Assembly: GCF_000735455.1 (NCBI RefSeq)
Contig: NZ_JMPS01000030.1
Coordinates: 1-64,000 of the forward strand
Length of the DNA: 64,000 nucleotides
DNA from: Yokenella regensburgei ATCC 49455
GTDB taxonomy: Bacteria > Pseudomonadota > Gammaproteobacteria > Enterobacterales > Enterobacteriaceae
Direction of reading: 5' to 3'
In this document: positions 18,175 to 28,350 of the stretch, in pieces
How positions within the stretch are numbered: the first letter of the stretch is position 1
Layout: every line of letters starts with the position of its first letter
Notes under the pieces: model-generated
The model's input: the letters and a program-made list of their open reading frames with translations, nothing else
Told to the model about the DNA's origin: nothing
The model's database searches: none
Made by a program: the position numbers and the translations under genes

Positions 18175-19494
18175 TCAACTGTGTTTATCTTTTAATTCAA
18201 AACGCGGTGATACCAGGCCATACAGCGTCCAGCCCATGAAGGTCACGATAGCGCCGTAGAGCATCGCTTCCTCACCGGAAGAGTAAAGGGCATAGAAACT
18301 GTAGATGGCACCGATAAAGGCGATAACGTTGGCCGAACGTGCTTTGCCCGGATCCACTTTCGCCACCTTCTGAATGATGACCAACGCCGCCATCGACAGG
18401 ATGTACGGAATAATATTGGTCACCACCGCCAGGTTGACCAGCACGTTAAACTGGTTGTTCAACGATGGGCTGATGGTCATCAGCGACAGCGCGGACTGCA
18501 GAATAACGATGGTCAGCATCCCCTGAATCGGCGCGCCGGATGAAGCAGAAACGCGGGAGAAGATTTTCGGGAAATAGCCTTCGTCAGACGATGATTTGAA
18601 CACCTGAGCAATGGTGAACTGCCAGCCGAGCAGCGAACCGCAGCAGGACATGACCATCAGACCCATGATCACTTTACCGACTTCCGGTGTGAACATCTGG
18701 GCAAACGCCAGGCCAAACGGCGCCGTGGAGTTGGCGAGATCCATGTTTGGCACGATACCGGCAATTACGTTGGTAGAAACGATGTAGATAACCGCTGCGC
18801 CCAGGGTACCGCCCAACACGGCGATTGGTACGTTACGTTCCGGGTTATCCACCACATCGGTGTTCGCACAGGCAGACTCCAGACCCAGGAAGGCCCACAG
18901 CGTCATGGCGATAGAGGAGCCTACAGCGCTGAAGAACGGCACGTGATGCGGGTTCCAGGAGTTGGCATACATCGTTGGGCTGAACCAGAACCAGCCAATG
19001 ATGCACAGACCCACTACCGGGATAATGACCCCCCAGACGGTGACGCTACTGATCTGACCGGTGATACGCGCACCGCCAAAGTTGGCGATGGTGCACAACC
19101 ACAGGACGCCAATGGTCGCCAGACCAATTTGTACTGGCGACAGTGTGGCACCGAATAATTCGGTGCCGTAGCCCACAGCGGAGATCGCGATAGCGACGTT
19201 GGCAATCAGCAGCGACACGCCGTAGGTATAGTTGGCCATAAAGTTGCCCGACTTACCAAACGCGTATTCCGCATAACCGCCCATGCCACCTGATTTGCGG
19301 CTGAACATCCCGCATTTCGCGAAGGCCCACGCCAGCGCCATTGAACCCACCGCCGTCACCAGCCAGGAGATGATGGAGATGGTCCCCACCTCCGCAAGCT
19401 TGGTGGGTAACATGATGATGCCGGAGCCCATCATGTTAACCATGGTCAGGATGGTGAGCTGAACAACGCCCATCTTGTTGCTCGATTTACTCAT
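18175..19494 (-). CDS. potE: putrescine-ornithine antiporter
   Basis: Inner-membrane APC-family transporter with about 12 membrane helices, exchanging external ornithine for internal putrescine. Together with SpeF this consumes protons at low pH. 439 residues, same as E. coli PotE. The APC motif near the N-terminus is GSGIIMLPTKLAEVG. Its ATG overlaps the speF stop by 4 bases, so the pair is translationally coupled. Same operon as speFL and speF. Confidence 0.96.
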   Translation of the reverse strand: MSKSSNKMGVVQLTILTMVNMMGSGIIMLPTKLAEVGTISIISWLVTAVGSMALAWAFAKCGMFSRKSGGMGGYAEYAFGKSGNFMANYTYGVSLLIANVAIAISAVGYGTELFGATLSPVQIGLATIGVLWLCTIANFGGARITGQISSVTVWGVIIPVVGLCIIGWFWFSPTMYANSWNPHHVPFFSAVGSSIAMTLWAFLGLESACANTDVVDNPERNVPIAVLGGTLGAAVIYIVSTNVIAGIVPNMDLANSTAPFGLAFAQMFTPEVGKVIMGLMVMSCCGSLLGWQFTIAQVFKSSSDEGYFPKIFSRVSASSGAPIQGMLTIVILQSALSLMTISPSLNNQFNVLVNLAVVTNIIPYILSMAALVIIQKVAKVDPGKARSANVIAFIGAIYSFYALYSSGEEAMLYGAIVTFMGWTLYGLVSPRFELKDKHS

Positions 19495-21689
19495 AATTTT
19501 TCCCCTGCCAGCAGCGCGCCTTGTTTATCGCGCGGTGCTATCACATAACACCAGACCTGTTTGCGACCGTCGTGCTCCTGGATGTAAACCCCCTGCAGCT
19601 CTGGCGCAAAGCCCGGCAGCAGGTTGATACCTTCCTCAAGCGCGGTGAAATACTGCAGAACGGCACCACCCCAGATTTCGCCCGGAACGACACACAGCAC
19701 TCCTGGCGGGTAAGGAAGCGCACCTTCAGCGGCAATACGACCTTCAGCCTTCGGCAGCGGAACCAGGTCGACTTCGCCGCGCAGATAGGCGTAGTTAGCG
19801 TCCTGTGGGTTCATGCTGACGCGTGGGAAGTGATCCTTACGGAACATCTCTTTTTGCAGCTGTTTAACGTTATGGCGGGCGTACAGGTCATGCATTTCCT
19901 GGCACAGCTGGCGCAGGGTATAACCGGCATAACGCTCTTTGTGCTGGCTGTAGATAGACGGCAGCACTTCCTGCAGCGGTGCATCGGCGTCGAGCAGTTT
20001 GTCAAAGCGCGCCAGCAGGGCCACCAGCTGTTGCAGTTTGGCCATGTCTTCCGCCGGGGTCAGTAGGAACAGGATTGAGTTGAGGTCGCATTTTTCCGGG
20101 ACGACGCCGTTTTCACGCAGGAAGTTGGCGAGAATCGTGGCCGGAACACCAAACTTCTCGTACTCGCCGGTGGCGGCATTAATGCCCGGCGTGGTGAGCA
20201 GCAGTTTGCATGGGTCAACGAAGTATTGGTGTGCTGCGTAGCCTTCAAACGCGTGCCAGTGTTCACCAGGCACAAATTCGAAGAAACGCAGGTCCACGGC
20301 GATTTGCGCAGTCTCATAAGACTGCCACGGTTTACCATCAACCATTGCTGGTACGAACGGACGGATATGGTTGCAGCTTTCCAGAATCAGCTTACGCGCG
20401 TTGATGCCGTTCACCACGCAGTCCATCCACATGTTGCGTCCGCTTTCGCCTTCATGCATTTTGGCGTTGACGTCGAGCGCGGCAAACAGCGGGTAGAACG
20501 GGCTGGTGGAGGCGTGCATCATAAAGGCGTTGTTAAGACGCTTATGCGGGACGTAACGTTGTTGCCCTTTGATATGGCTGTCTTTTTTGTGGATCTGTGA
20601 GGTCTGAGAGAAACCTGCCTGCTGTTTATGCACGGACTGAGTGACGAGGATACCCGGATCGTTTTCATTCAGATCCAGCAGCAGCGGGGAACAGTCAGCC
20701 ATCATCGGAATGAACTGCTCGTAGCCTACCCAGGCGGAGTCAAACAGGATGTAGTCGCACAGATGACCAATCTTATCGACGACCTGACGGGCGTTATAGA
20801 TGGTGCCGTCGTAGGTGCCGAGCTGAATAACCGCCAGGCGGAAAGGACGTGCTTCCTGTTTACGCTGCGGTGCAACTTCGGCAATCAGTTCGCGCAGATA
20901 GCTCTCTTCGAAGCAGTGTGCGTCAATCCCACCGATGAAGCCGTACGGGTTACGTGCGGTTTCCAGATACACCGGCGTTGCACCCGCCTGCAGCAGTGCA
21001 CCGTGGTGGTTAGACTTGTGGTTGTTGCGGTCAAACAGCACCAGGTCACCCGGGGTGAGCAGGGCGTTCAGCACCACTTTGTTGGATGAAGATGTACCGT
21101 TTAGTACGAAGTAGGTTTTGTCGGCGTTGAAGACTTTAGCAGCATGCTGCTGAGCGACACATGGCGCACCTTCGTGGATAAGCAGATCGCCCATCGCGAC
21201 GTCGGCGTTGCACAGGTCTGAGCGGAACAGGGTTTCGCCAAAGTACTCAACAAACTGATTCCCGGCCGGATGACGGCGGAAGAATTCACCACCCTGGTGC
21301 CCCGGGCAGTCGAAGGCGCTGTTACCCTGTTTCACGTAATCGACCAACGCACGGAAGAACGGTGGGCGCAGCTGCGTTTCGTATTTATGCGCGGCGGCTT
21401 CCAGCTGACGGCCGTAGAAGTCATTGCGGGTTTCGTCGTGCTCAAATACCCCCTGAATAGCTGAAAGATATTCTGAAGGAACGACTTCTTCTTTATTAAT
21501 AGCAATGAACACCGGAATATTATATCCGGTTGCCTGGATTTCATCGAGTTTCCCGCATTCGACATCTTCGATCGTCAATACTGCTGCGGCAACATCAATA
21601 AAATTAGTTTCAGAGGTGTTTACAATACTACGCTGTGTAGAAAAACAGTCCGGACACGTATGGCTAACGGCAATTTTTAAATCAGTCAT
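19491..21689 (-). CDS. speF: inducible ornithine decarboxylase
   Basis: Decarboxylates ornithine to putrescine with pyridoxal phosphate under acid, low-oxygen conditions. 732 residues, as in E. coli SpeF. An N-terminal wing domain (about 1-110) precedes the fold type I core. The PLP lysine is Lys355 in SVHKQQAG, and DSAWVGYE lies just upstream. A C-terminal domain completes the decameric-type enzyme. Its translation or transcription is governed by the speFL leader peptide about 260 bases upstream. Confidence 0.97.
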   Translation of the reverse strand: MTDLKIAVSHTCPDCFSTQRSIVNTSETNFIDVAAAVLTIEDVECGKLDEIQATGYNIPVFIAINKEEVVPSEYLSAIQGVFEHDETRNDFYGRQLEAAAHKYETQLRPPFFRALVDYVKQGNSAFDCPGHQGGEFFRRHPAGNQFVEYFGETLFRSDLCNADVAMGDLLIHEGAPCVAQQHAAKVFNADKTYFVLNGTSSSNKVVLNALLTPGDLVLFDRNNHKSNHHGALLQAGATPVYLETARNPYGFIGGIDAHCFEESYLRELIAEVAPQRKQEARPFRLAVIQLGTYDGTIYNARQVVDKIGHLCDYILFDSAWVGYEQFIPMMADCSPLLLDLNENDPGILVTQSVHKQQAGFSQTSQIHKKDSHIKGQQRYVPHKRLNNAFMMHASTSPFYPLFAALDVNAKMHEGESGRNMWMDCVVNGINARKLILESCNHIRPFVPAMVDGKPWQSYETAQIAVDLRFFEFVPGEHWHAFEGYAAHQYFVDPCKLLLTTPGINAATGEYEKFGVPATILANFLRENGVVPEKCDLNSILFLLTPAEDMAKLQQLVALLARFDKLLDADAPLQEVLPSIYSQHKERYAGYTLRQLCQEMHDLYARHNVKQLQKEMFRKDHFPRVSMNPQDANYAYLRGEVDLVPLPKAEGRIAAEGALPYPPGVLCVVPGEIWGGAVLQYFTALEEGINLLPGFAPELQGVYIQEHDGRKQVWCYVIAPRDKQGALLAGEKL

Positions 21690-21932
21690 TTTTTATCTCT
21701 TTATTTTCAGGTAATAGCAGGTCCTCAATTTCTCGAATGAGAAACTGATTACTCCGGAAAAAAAGCAATACTTCACCGCTGACAGTTAAAACATCAGTAG
21801 AGTGCTTTTTCGGATGCAATAAATCCCACCAGTCCGGTCACTGGTAAAAGCAGGATTCATCAGGGTGAGCGCGATTAGCTACAGGCGATAGCCTGCATTA
21901 ACGAGGATTCAGGAAGACCTGTATGCTGAAGC

Positions 21933-21957
21933 GCCCGTAGTCGAACGACTACCGGGC
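21933..21957 (-). promoter_or_regulatory. speFL stop-codon hairpin in the speF leader
   Basis: GCCCG..TAGTCG pairs with CGACTA..CGGGC around a tight loop, enclosing the speFL stop codon region (21949-21951). In E. coli, ribosome stalling at the end of speFL in ornithine reshapes this leader and prevents Rho-dependent termination before speF. Bases 21690-21932 are the untranslated leader between the peptide and speF; no other gene is seen there. Confidence 0.6.
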
Positions 21958-22053
21958 ATTAAAGAAATGAAAATCGAAGCTGTTGCGGTGGGCAAACATC
22001 ATAATATGAGTTGTCCGCCTTATATGGGGCATCATTCGGTTGTTGTTTTCCAT
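21949..22053 (-). CDS. speFL: SpeFL ornithine-sensing leader peptide
   Basis: A 34-codon frame on the minus strand, starting MENNNRMMPHIRRTTHIMM and ending FDFHFFNAR before TAG. This is nearly the E. coli SpeFL peptide, which traps free L-ornithine in the ribosome tunnel and stalls at its last Arg codon, turning on speF-potE. The conserved HIRRTTHIM, FAHRNSFDF and terminal NAR segments are intact, so ornithine sensing should work. Too short for ordinary gene calling. The region 22054-22335 upstream is AT-rich promoter DNA, with no gene seen. Confidence 0.92.
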   Translation of the reverse strand: MENNNRMMPHIRRTTHIMMFAHRNSFDFHFFNAR

Positions 22054-22335
22054 GATATGTACCTTTCACATGATTAACTGAAGGTATGGCTATTTTATCC
22101 AGGAAAGCGCTACGTTCTGTGAAGGTGATCAATAAATATCGATCATTTCAGAAATAATTAGTCGATTCTTATGCATATCGGTGGGCAATTTGCTTTATTG
22201 TAATGTAGTTGTGAATACATTGTTTAGTTTGATGGTGAAAATAGATCGATGCTGCGCAGAATAATAATTTCTGGCGCAGCGTTTATTATTAAATAAATAA
22301 GGCGAGGTGGTTTTGAATTATTAATGAATAGCTAT

Positions 22336-23013
22336 TCAAAACATAAAGCGATAACCGATACCGGTTTCAGTGAGTAAATGCTGGGGGCGCGCTGGATCAA
22401 TTTCCAGTTTTTGCCGCAGGTGACCCATATAAATACGCAAATAATGGCTATGTTCAATCGCATTCGGTCCCCATACCTGGTTTAACAGGTGGCGCTGCGT
22501 GAGGACTTTCCCTGGGTTATTAAGTAATACGGCCAGCAGGCGAAACTCAATGGGCGTCAGGTGAATTTCCTCTTCACCACGGGTAATGCGGTGTGAGGCA
22601 AGGTCCACCTCGATACTGGAAAACTGGATAACCGGCTCGTCCTGCGGTTTACCCGCATGACGGCGCAGCGCAACGCGCAGACGTGCCTGCAGCTCGCCAA
22701 TGCCGAAAGGTTTGCTGAGATAGTCGTCGGCACCGGCGTCCAGCGCGGCGATTTTATCCGTCTCCTCTATCCGGGCAGAAAGCACAATCACCGGGATCTG
22801 GCTCCACTGTCGCAGGTCACGAATAAAATCAATGCCGTCACCATCGGGCAGGCCCAGATCGAGGATAACCAGATCGGGCTTGCGTGTTGCCGCTTCAATC
22901 AGGCCACGCTGTAGCGTATCGGCTTCAAATACGCGCATGCTTTCGGCTTCCAGCGCGGTGCGCAGAAAACGACGGATGGCTTGTTCATCTTCAACAATGA
23001 GTACGTTAATCAC
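22336..23013 (-). CDS. kdpE: KdpE response regulator
   Basis: Activates kdpFABC transcription when phosphorylated by KdpD. 225 residues: receiver domain (1-120) with phospho-acceptor Asp52 in VILDLGLPDGDG and Lys near 103 in LSKPF. An OmpR/PhoB winged-helix domain (about 130-225) follows. ATG overlaps the kdpD stop by 4 bases. Last gene of the kdpFABCDE run. Confidence 0.97.
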   Translation of the reverse strand: MINVLIVEDEQAIRRFLRTALEAESMRVFEADTLQRGLIEAATRKPDLVILDLGLPDGDGIDFIRDLRQWSQIPVIVLSARIEETDKIAALDAGADDYLSKPFGIGELQARLRVALRRHAGKPQDEPVIQFSSIEVDLASHRITRGEEEIHLTPIEFRLLAVLLNNPGKVLTQRHLLNQVWGPNAIEHSHYLRIYMGHLRQKLEIDPARPQHLLTETGIGYRFMF

Positions 23014-25694
23014 AGGTCCTCATGAAAGTCTTCCAACTGCGGAGGGGTTTCCAGTGGAAGTGTAACACGAAAACAGGCGCCGCCTTCGGGACGGTTCCAC
23101 GCTGAAATGGTGCCACCGTGAACATCAACAATTGCTTCGCAAATTGCGAGTCCGAGCCCAACGCCCGGGATAGCCGATTCTTTCGTCCCACGGGCAAATT
23201 TATCGAAGATAGCCTGCTCTTGTCCGGGCGGGATCCCGGGGCCATTGTCCCAGACGTCCAGCTGCAGATGTTCGCCCACGGTTTCCGCCTTAATGCCAAT
23301 CTGTGCGCGATATCCGGCATATTTGGCGGCGTTCTCCAGCAGATTGATCAGCACCCGTTCAAACAGCGGGCCGTCGACGTGCACCAGCATCAGCGGATCC
23401 GGAAGGGAGAGGGCGATGTGCCGTCCGCCGAGGGTAGGTTCAAGCGTTTTGAGTGCGCTGCCTACCACTTCTTCCAGCGTCAGCCACTCTTTACGCAGGT
23501 TGAAACCGCCGGACTGGATCCGCGCCATATCGAGCAGATTGTTCACCAAGCGGGTGGTATTCAGTACGTGCTGGCGAATTTCGTTAGCCTGTGGCGCATG
23601 TTTCGAGCCTTCGCTTGCCAGATCGAGCGTCAGGATTTCTGCCTGGCCGAACAGCACGGTGAGCGGGGTGCGCAGGTCATGCGATAGCGCCGCCAGCAGC
23701 GAGTTACGAATGCTCTCACGTTCGCTGGCAAGCCGCGATTGCTCTTCGCTTTCGGTCAGCGACAGACGCTCCAGCGCGCTTGCCACCAGCAGGGTGAAGG
23801 TTTCCAGCAGTCGCTGCTGCTCGGGGATCATCAGCTGCCGCAGATTGCTCGGCTCTACCACTACCAGCCCGTGGGTACGGTCGGCGCTTCTGAGCGGGAG
23901 GATCTGGTACGGCACGCCGGGAAGGGTATCGGTGCCCGCACCCGCAGGCTGACCTTTATCAAAGCTCCAGCGGGCGATAGCGTCGTCCCACGGTGTCATT
24001 CCTTGCTGCTGGGTGAGCGGCATCAGCTTACCGGCGTTGTTTGGCAGCAGCACCTGGCTGCGGGCATCAAAGGTTGAATGAATAAATTGCTCGCTGGTGG
24101 TGGCGATATCTTTGGCGCTACGCCCGACGGCGAGCGCTTTCGACATTTCGTACAGATGGCGGGTGCGCTGCTCCCGGTAGCGGGCGATCCTCGCCTGGTA
24201 ACGCACCCCGGCCGTCAGGTTACCGATGACCAGACCGACGGTCAGCATAACGCCGAAGGTCAACACATACTGCACGTCGGATACCGCCAGCGTACCGCGA
24301 GGGGCAATAAAGAACAGATCAAAGCTAATCACGTTAATCACGGTCGCCAGCACCGACGGCCAGCGACCATAAAACAGCGCGATGACCACCACGCCCAGCA
24401 GGTAGATCATCACCAGGTTGGCGGCATCAAAGGCGTACATCCACTGCATCGCTACCATGGTAATAGCGGCACAGAGCGCCACGGCAACGGCGCAGCCGCG
24501 GAGCTGAACGCGCCATTTTTCCATCCACGGGCGGGTATCGTTAGTACGCGGCGCCGGCACTGGCTTTTCATCCAGCGCGACGATCATTACATCCAGGTCG
24601 GGGGCGTGCGCGGATAAACGGTCGGCAAAGGTGCGGGAGTGGAACCACTGGCGTTTGTTGTAGCGGCCGATGACGATTTTGCCAAGGTTATGCTCACGGG
24701 CGTAGCGCAGTACCGCGAGTTCTTCAGAAGGATCGGAGAGCGTCGACGTTTCGGCTCCAAGCTCCTGCGCGAGTCGCAGAGCGCTGAGAATGGCGCGCCG
24801 TTGATGCTCCGGCAGGCGGTGCAGGGCAGGGGTTTCTACATACACGGCGTGCCAGACGCTGCCGAGCTTGGCGGCCAGTCGGGCAGCGGTACGCACCAGC
24901 TTTTCGCTGCCGGTGTTATGGCCGATGCACAGCAAAATGGCATCGCGGGTGTGCCAGACTTTTTCCTGTCCCTGGCGGTCGCGCCAGGCGCGCATCTGGT
25001 CATCAACCCGGTCGGCGGTACGGCGCAGCGCCAGCTCACGCAGGGCAATCAGGTTACCTTTACGGAAGAAGTTCTCAATGGCTCGCTCGGCCTGGCCACC
25101 GATATAGACTTTACCTTCGTTCAGGCGCTGGCGGAGATCGTCCGGCGGTAAGTCCACCAGCACCACTTCGTCGGCGGCATCAAAAAAAGGGTCGGGGACG
25201 GTTTCACGTACCTGAATGCCGGTCACGCCGCTCACCACGTCGTTAAGGCTTTCGAGATGCTGCACGTTGACGGTAGTAAAGACGTCGATGCCTGCTTCCA
25301 GCAGCTCTTCTACGTCCTGCCAGCGCTTCGGATGGCGTGATCCCTGAGCATTGCTGTGCGCCAGTTCGTCCATCAGAATTAACGCCGGACGCCGCGCAAG
25401 CGCGGCATCGAGATCGAATTCGAGAACGTAGCGTCCCCGGTGAGAGATTCGCTTCAACGGCTGTGTGGCAAGCCCTGTCAGCATGGCCGCCGTCTCTTTG
25501 CGACCATGGGTCTCCACCACCCCAATCAGGATATCAAGCCCCTGCGCCCGTAGCCGCTGCGCTTCCGCCAGCATGGCATAGGTTTTCCCTACGCCCGCGC
25601 AGGCGCCGAAGAATACCTTCAGCTTCCCGCGATGCAGCGAGGCGGTTTGTTCCAGCAGTCGGTCCGGGTCCGGGCGCAGCGGCTCGTCGGTCAT
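23010..25694 (-). CDS. kdpD: KdpD potassium-responsive sensor histidine kinase
   Basis: Inner-membrane sensor of potassium limitation and turgor that phosphorylates KdpE. 894 residues, as in E. coli. The N-terminal KdpD domain has Walker A GACAGVGKT (about 30-38). A universal-stress-like domain (about 250-370) follows, then four membrane helices (about 400-500) and a GAF-like region. The kinase has His672 in LSHDLRTPL, with N (ENAAKYAGY) and G (DNGPGIP, GVGLGLAI) boxes. Starts 1 base after the kdpC stop. Confidence 0.97.
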   Translation of the reverse strand: MTDEPLRPDPDRLLEQTASLHRGKLKVFFGACAGVGKTYAMLAEAQRLRAQGLDILIGVVETHGRKETAAMLTGLATQPLKRISHRGRYVLEFDLDAALARRPALILMDELAHSNAQGSRHPKRWQDVEELLEAGIDVFTTVNVQHLESLNDVVSGVTGIQVRETVPDPFFDAADEVVLVDLPPDDLRQRLNEGKVYIGGQAERAIENFFRKGNLIALRELALRRTADRVDDQMRAWRDRQGQEKVWHTRDAILLCIGHNTGSEKLVRTAARLAAKLGSVWHAVYVETPALHRLPEHQRRAILSALRLAQELGAETSTLSDPSEELAVLRYAREHNLGKIVIGRYNKRQWFHSRTFADRLSAHAPDLDVMIVALDEKPVPAPRTNDTRPWMEKWRVQLRGCAVAVALCAAITMVAMQWMYAFDAANLVMIYLLGVVVIALFYGRWPSVLATVINVISFDLFFIAPRGTLAVSDVQYVLTFGVMLTVGLVIGNLTAGVRYQARIARYREQRTRHLYEMSKALAVGRSAKDIATTSEQFIHSTFDARSQVLLPNNAGKLMPLTQQQGMTPWDDAIARWSFDKGQPAGAGTDTLPGVPYQILPLRSADRTHGLVVVEPSNLRQLMIPEQQRLLETFTLLVASALERLSLTESEEQSRLASERESIRNSLLAALSHDLRTPLTVLFGQAEILTLDLASEGSKHAPQANEIRQHVLNTTRLVNNLLDMARIQSGGFNLRKEWLTLEEVVGSALKTLEPTLGGRHIALSLPDPLMLVHVDGPLFERVLINLLENAAKYAGYRAQIGIKAETVGEHLQLDVWDNGPGIPPGQEQAIFDKFARGTKESAIPGVGLGLAICEAIVDVHGGTISAWNRPEGGACFRVTLPLETPPQLEDFHEDL

Positions 25695-25695
25695 A

Positions 25696-26274
25696 TTACT
25701 TATCCTTCAGGGCATCCAGTGCCATATTCAACTCATTTATATTTACCACAGGTTGGCCGATAAAGCTGACCAGCGGTTTTTCGGTTTGACGATTCACCAG
25801 CTGCGTGACCGCTTCCACCGACAGGTTTCGGGCTTTTGCCACACGGGGAACCTGCCAGAGCACAGCCTGCGGCGTCAGGTTATTATCAAGGCCGCTTGCC
25901 GAGGCGGTGACTAGCTCAACCGGGATCTGGGCCGGGGCGTCCGGGTTAGCAGCGCGCAGCGCCTTGACGCGCTCGCCGATGGCTTTATCCTGCGCCGGGT
26001 TGCTGACCGCAAGGTTGCTCCCGCCGGAGGCCATCGGGTTATCGGCCACGTCTGAGGTGGCAGAAGGGCGGCCCTGGAAGTAACCCGGAGAAGTGAAAAG
26101 CTGGCCAATCAGGCGAGAGCCGCGCACTTCATCCTGCTGCTGAATCAGCGAACCGTTGGCCTGATCCTGAAACCACCACTGGCCAAGCGCCGTGGTGAGC
26201 AGAGGATACAGACCACCGGTCACCAGCGTCAGGAAAATCATTAATACAAAAGCCGGACGAATAAGAGTCATCAT
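25696..26274 (-). CDS. kdpC: KdpC subunit of the potassium-transporting ATPase
   Basis: Single-helix accessory subunit that stabilises the KdpFABC pump and raises ATP affinity. 192 residues (E. coli 190). One N-terminal membrane helix (about 6-28) is followed by a periplasmic domain with the conserved [23 protein letters not shown] and RVAKARNL segments. Two consecutive ATGs are possible starts; GAGG is suitably spaced for either. 7 bases after kdpB. Confidence 0.95.
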   Translation of the reverse strand: MMTLIRPAFVLMIFLTLVTGGLYPLLTTALGQWWFQDQANGSLIQQQDEVRGSRLIGQLFTSPGYFQGRPSATSDVADNPMASGGSNLAVSNPAQDKAIGERVKALRAANPDAPAQIPVELVTASASGLDNNLTPQAVLWQVPRVAKARNLSVEAVTQLVNRQTEKPLVSFIGQPVVNINELNMALDALKDK

Positions 26275-26281
26275 TTCTTCC

Positions 26282-28330
26282 TCACACCAGACCCAGAACG
26301 GTTAACACCAGGTCGATAATCTTGATGCCAATAAACGGCACCAGCAGGCCACCCAGGCCATAGATCCACAGGTTACGGCGCAGCATTGCCGACGCGCTCA
26401 GCGGCTTGTAGCTCACCCCTTTCAACGCCAGCGGGATCAGGAACACAATAATCAGGGCGTTAAAAATCACCGCGCTTAAAATCGCCGATGCCGGAGAGTG
26501 CAGATGCATGACGTTCAGCGCGCCAAGCTGTGGATAGGTCGCCGCGAACGCCGCCGGAATGATGGCGAAATACTTAGCCACGTCGTTGGCGATACTGAAG
26601 GTGGTTAGCGATCCACGGGTCATCAGCATTTGCTTACCGATGTGTACGACTTCGATGAGCTTGGTCGGGTTAGAATCAAGGTCAACCATGTTGCCTGCTT
26701 CTTTTGCCGCCTGAGTGCCGGAGTTCATCGCCACCGCCACGTCAGCCTGCGCCAGGGCAGGGGCATCGTTGGTGCCGTCGCCGGTCATCGCGACCAGACG
26801 ACCCTCAGCCTGATACTGACGGATCAGCGCCAGCTTCGCTTCCGGCGTTGCTTCAGCGAGGAAGTCATCCACGCCGGCTTCGGCGGCAATCGCGGCGGCG
26901 GTAAGACGGTTATCACCGGTGATCATCACCGTTTTGATGCCCATTTTGCGCATCTGGGCGAAACGCTCTTTGATCCCGCCTTTCACGATATCCTTCAGTG
27001 CGATAACGCCCAGCACCTGTGCACCTTCGACCACCACCAGCGGAGTGGCACCCTGACGGGCGACGCTCTCCACCAGATTGTCGACATCCGCCGGGAAGTG
27101 ACCGTTGTTGGCTTCCACATGACGACGAATGGCATCGACGGAACCTTTACGGATCTGGCGGTTATCGATATTGATGCCGCTCATGCGCGTCTGGGCGGTA
27201 AACGGTACGAAAGTGGCGTGCAGCGACTGCACATCCCGCTCGCGCAGATTGAAACGCTGTTTGGCGAGGATCACAATGCTGCGACCTTCCGGGGTCTCAT
27301 CCGCCAGCGAAGAGAGTTGTGCGGCGTCGGCCAGGGTTTTCTCATCCACACCTTTGGCTGGCAGGAAGTCGGAGGCCTGACGGTTCCCCAGCGTGATGGT
27401 GCCGGTTTTATCCAGCAGCAGTACGTCGACATCGCCTGCGGCCTCAACGGCACGGCCGCTGGTGGCAATCACGTTGGCGCCGAGCATGCGGCTCATCCCG
27501 GCAACACCGATGGCCGACAGCAGGCCGCCGATGGTGGTGGGGATCAGGCATACCAGCAGCGCGACCAGCACGGTGACGCTGACCGCGGCACCGCCCCAGC
27601 TGGAGAACGGCCAGATGGTGGCGGTTGCCAGCAGGAACACGATGGTCAGTGCGATCAGCAGAATGGTCAGGGCGATTTCGTTTGGCGTTTTGCGACGCTG
27701 CGCGCCTTCCACCATGGCGATCATCCGGTCAAGGAAGGTTTCGCCCGGGTTTACGCTGCACTGGATGACCAGCCAGTCGGAAAGGATGCGCGTCCCGCCG
27801 GTGACCGAGGCGAAGTCGCCGCCGGATTCACGGATAACCGGAGCCGATTCCCCGGTAATGGCGCTCTCATCAACCGAGGCACCGCCCTCAATGACTTCAC
27901 CGTCGCAGGGGATGATATCGCCTGCTTCGACCAGCACGATATCGCCTTTACGCAGATCCTCCGCCGGGATGTGATCCATCTGGGCGTCATGATGTGGTGC
28001 GCGGAGTTTGCGGGCGAAAGAGGTTTTCTTCACCCCTTTCAGGCTGTTGGCCTGGGCTTTACTACGACCTTCCGCCATCGCTTCCGCGAAGTTGGCGAAC
28101 AGCACGGTGAACCACAGCCACACGCTGACCGCAGCGGTGAAACCCGCGCTGCCGCTGATGTGACCGGTGGCCATGGCAATCGCCAGCACGGTGGTCAGAA
28201 CGCTGCCGAGCCAGACGAGGAACATGACCGGGTTGCGCCATTGGGTGGCGGGACTCAGCTTCTTAACAGCATCGAGTATGGCCTGACGGACCAGGGAAGG
28301 TTCAAACAGGGCCAGTTGTTTGCGACTCAT
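26282..28330 (-). CDS. kdpB: KdpB P-type ATPase subunit
   Basis: ATP-hydrolysing subunit of the KdpFABC high-affinity potassium pump in the inner membrane. 682 residues. The phosphorylated Asp307 lies in LLLDKTGTI. The actuator TGES is in [10 protein letters not shown], and the hinge is [11 protein letters not shown]. Membrane helices flank the cytosolic domains. The start [10 protein letters not shown] matches E. coli; an ATG five codons upstream is less likely. 20 bases after kdpA. Confidence 0.97.
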   Translation of the reverse strand: MSRKQLALFEPSLVRQAILDAVKKLSPATQWRNPVMFLVWLGSVLTTVLAIAMATGHISGSAGFTAAVSVWLWFTVLFANFAEAMAEGRSKAQANSLKGVKKTSFARKLRAPHHDAQMDHIPAEDLRKGDIVLVEAGDIIPCDGEVIEGGASVDESAITGESAPVIRESGGDFASVTGGTRILSDWLVIQCSVNPGETFLDRMIAMVEGAQRRKTPNEIALTILLIALTIVFLLATATIWPFSSWGGAAVSVTVLVALLVCLIPTTIGGLLSAIGVAGMSRMLGANVIATSGRAVEAAGDVDVLLLDKTGTITLGNRQASDFLPAKGVDEKTLADAAQLSSLADETPEGRSIVILAKQRFNLRERDVQSLHATFVPFTAQTRMSGINIDNRQIRKGSVDAIRRHVEANNGHFPADVDNLVESVARQGATPLVVVEGAQVLGVIALKDIVKGGIKERFAQMRKMGIKTVMITGDNRLTAAAIAAEAGVDDFLAEATPEAKLALIRQYQAEGRLVAMTGDGTNDAPALAQADVAVAMNSGTQAAKEAGNMVDLDSNPTKLIEVVHIGKQMLMTRGSLTTFSIANDVAKYFAIIPAAFAATYPQLGALNVMHLHSPASAILSAVIFNALIIVFLIPLALKGVSYKPLSASAMLRRNLWIYGLGGLLVPFIGIKIIDLVLTVLGLV

Positions 28331-28350
28331 AGAATAAGGCTCCACATCGC

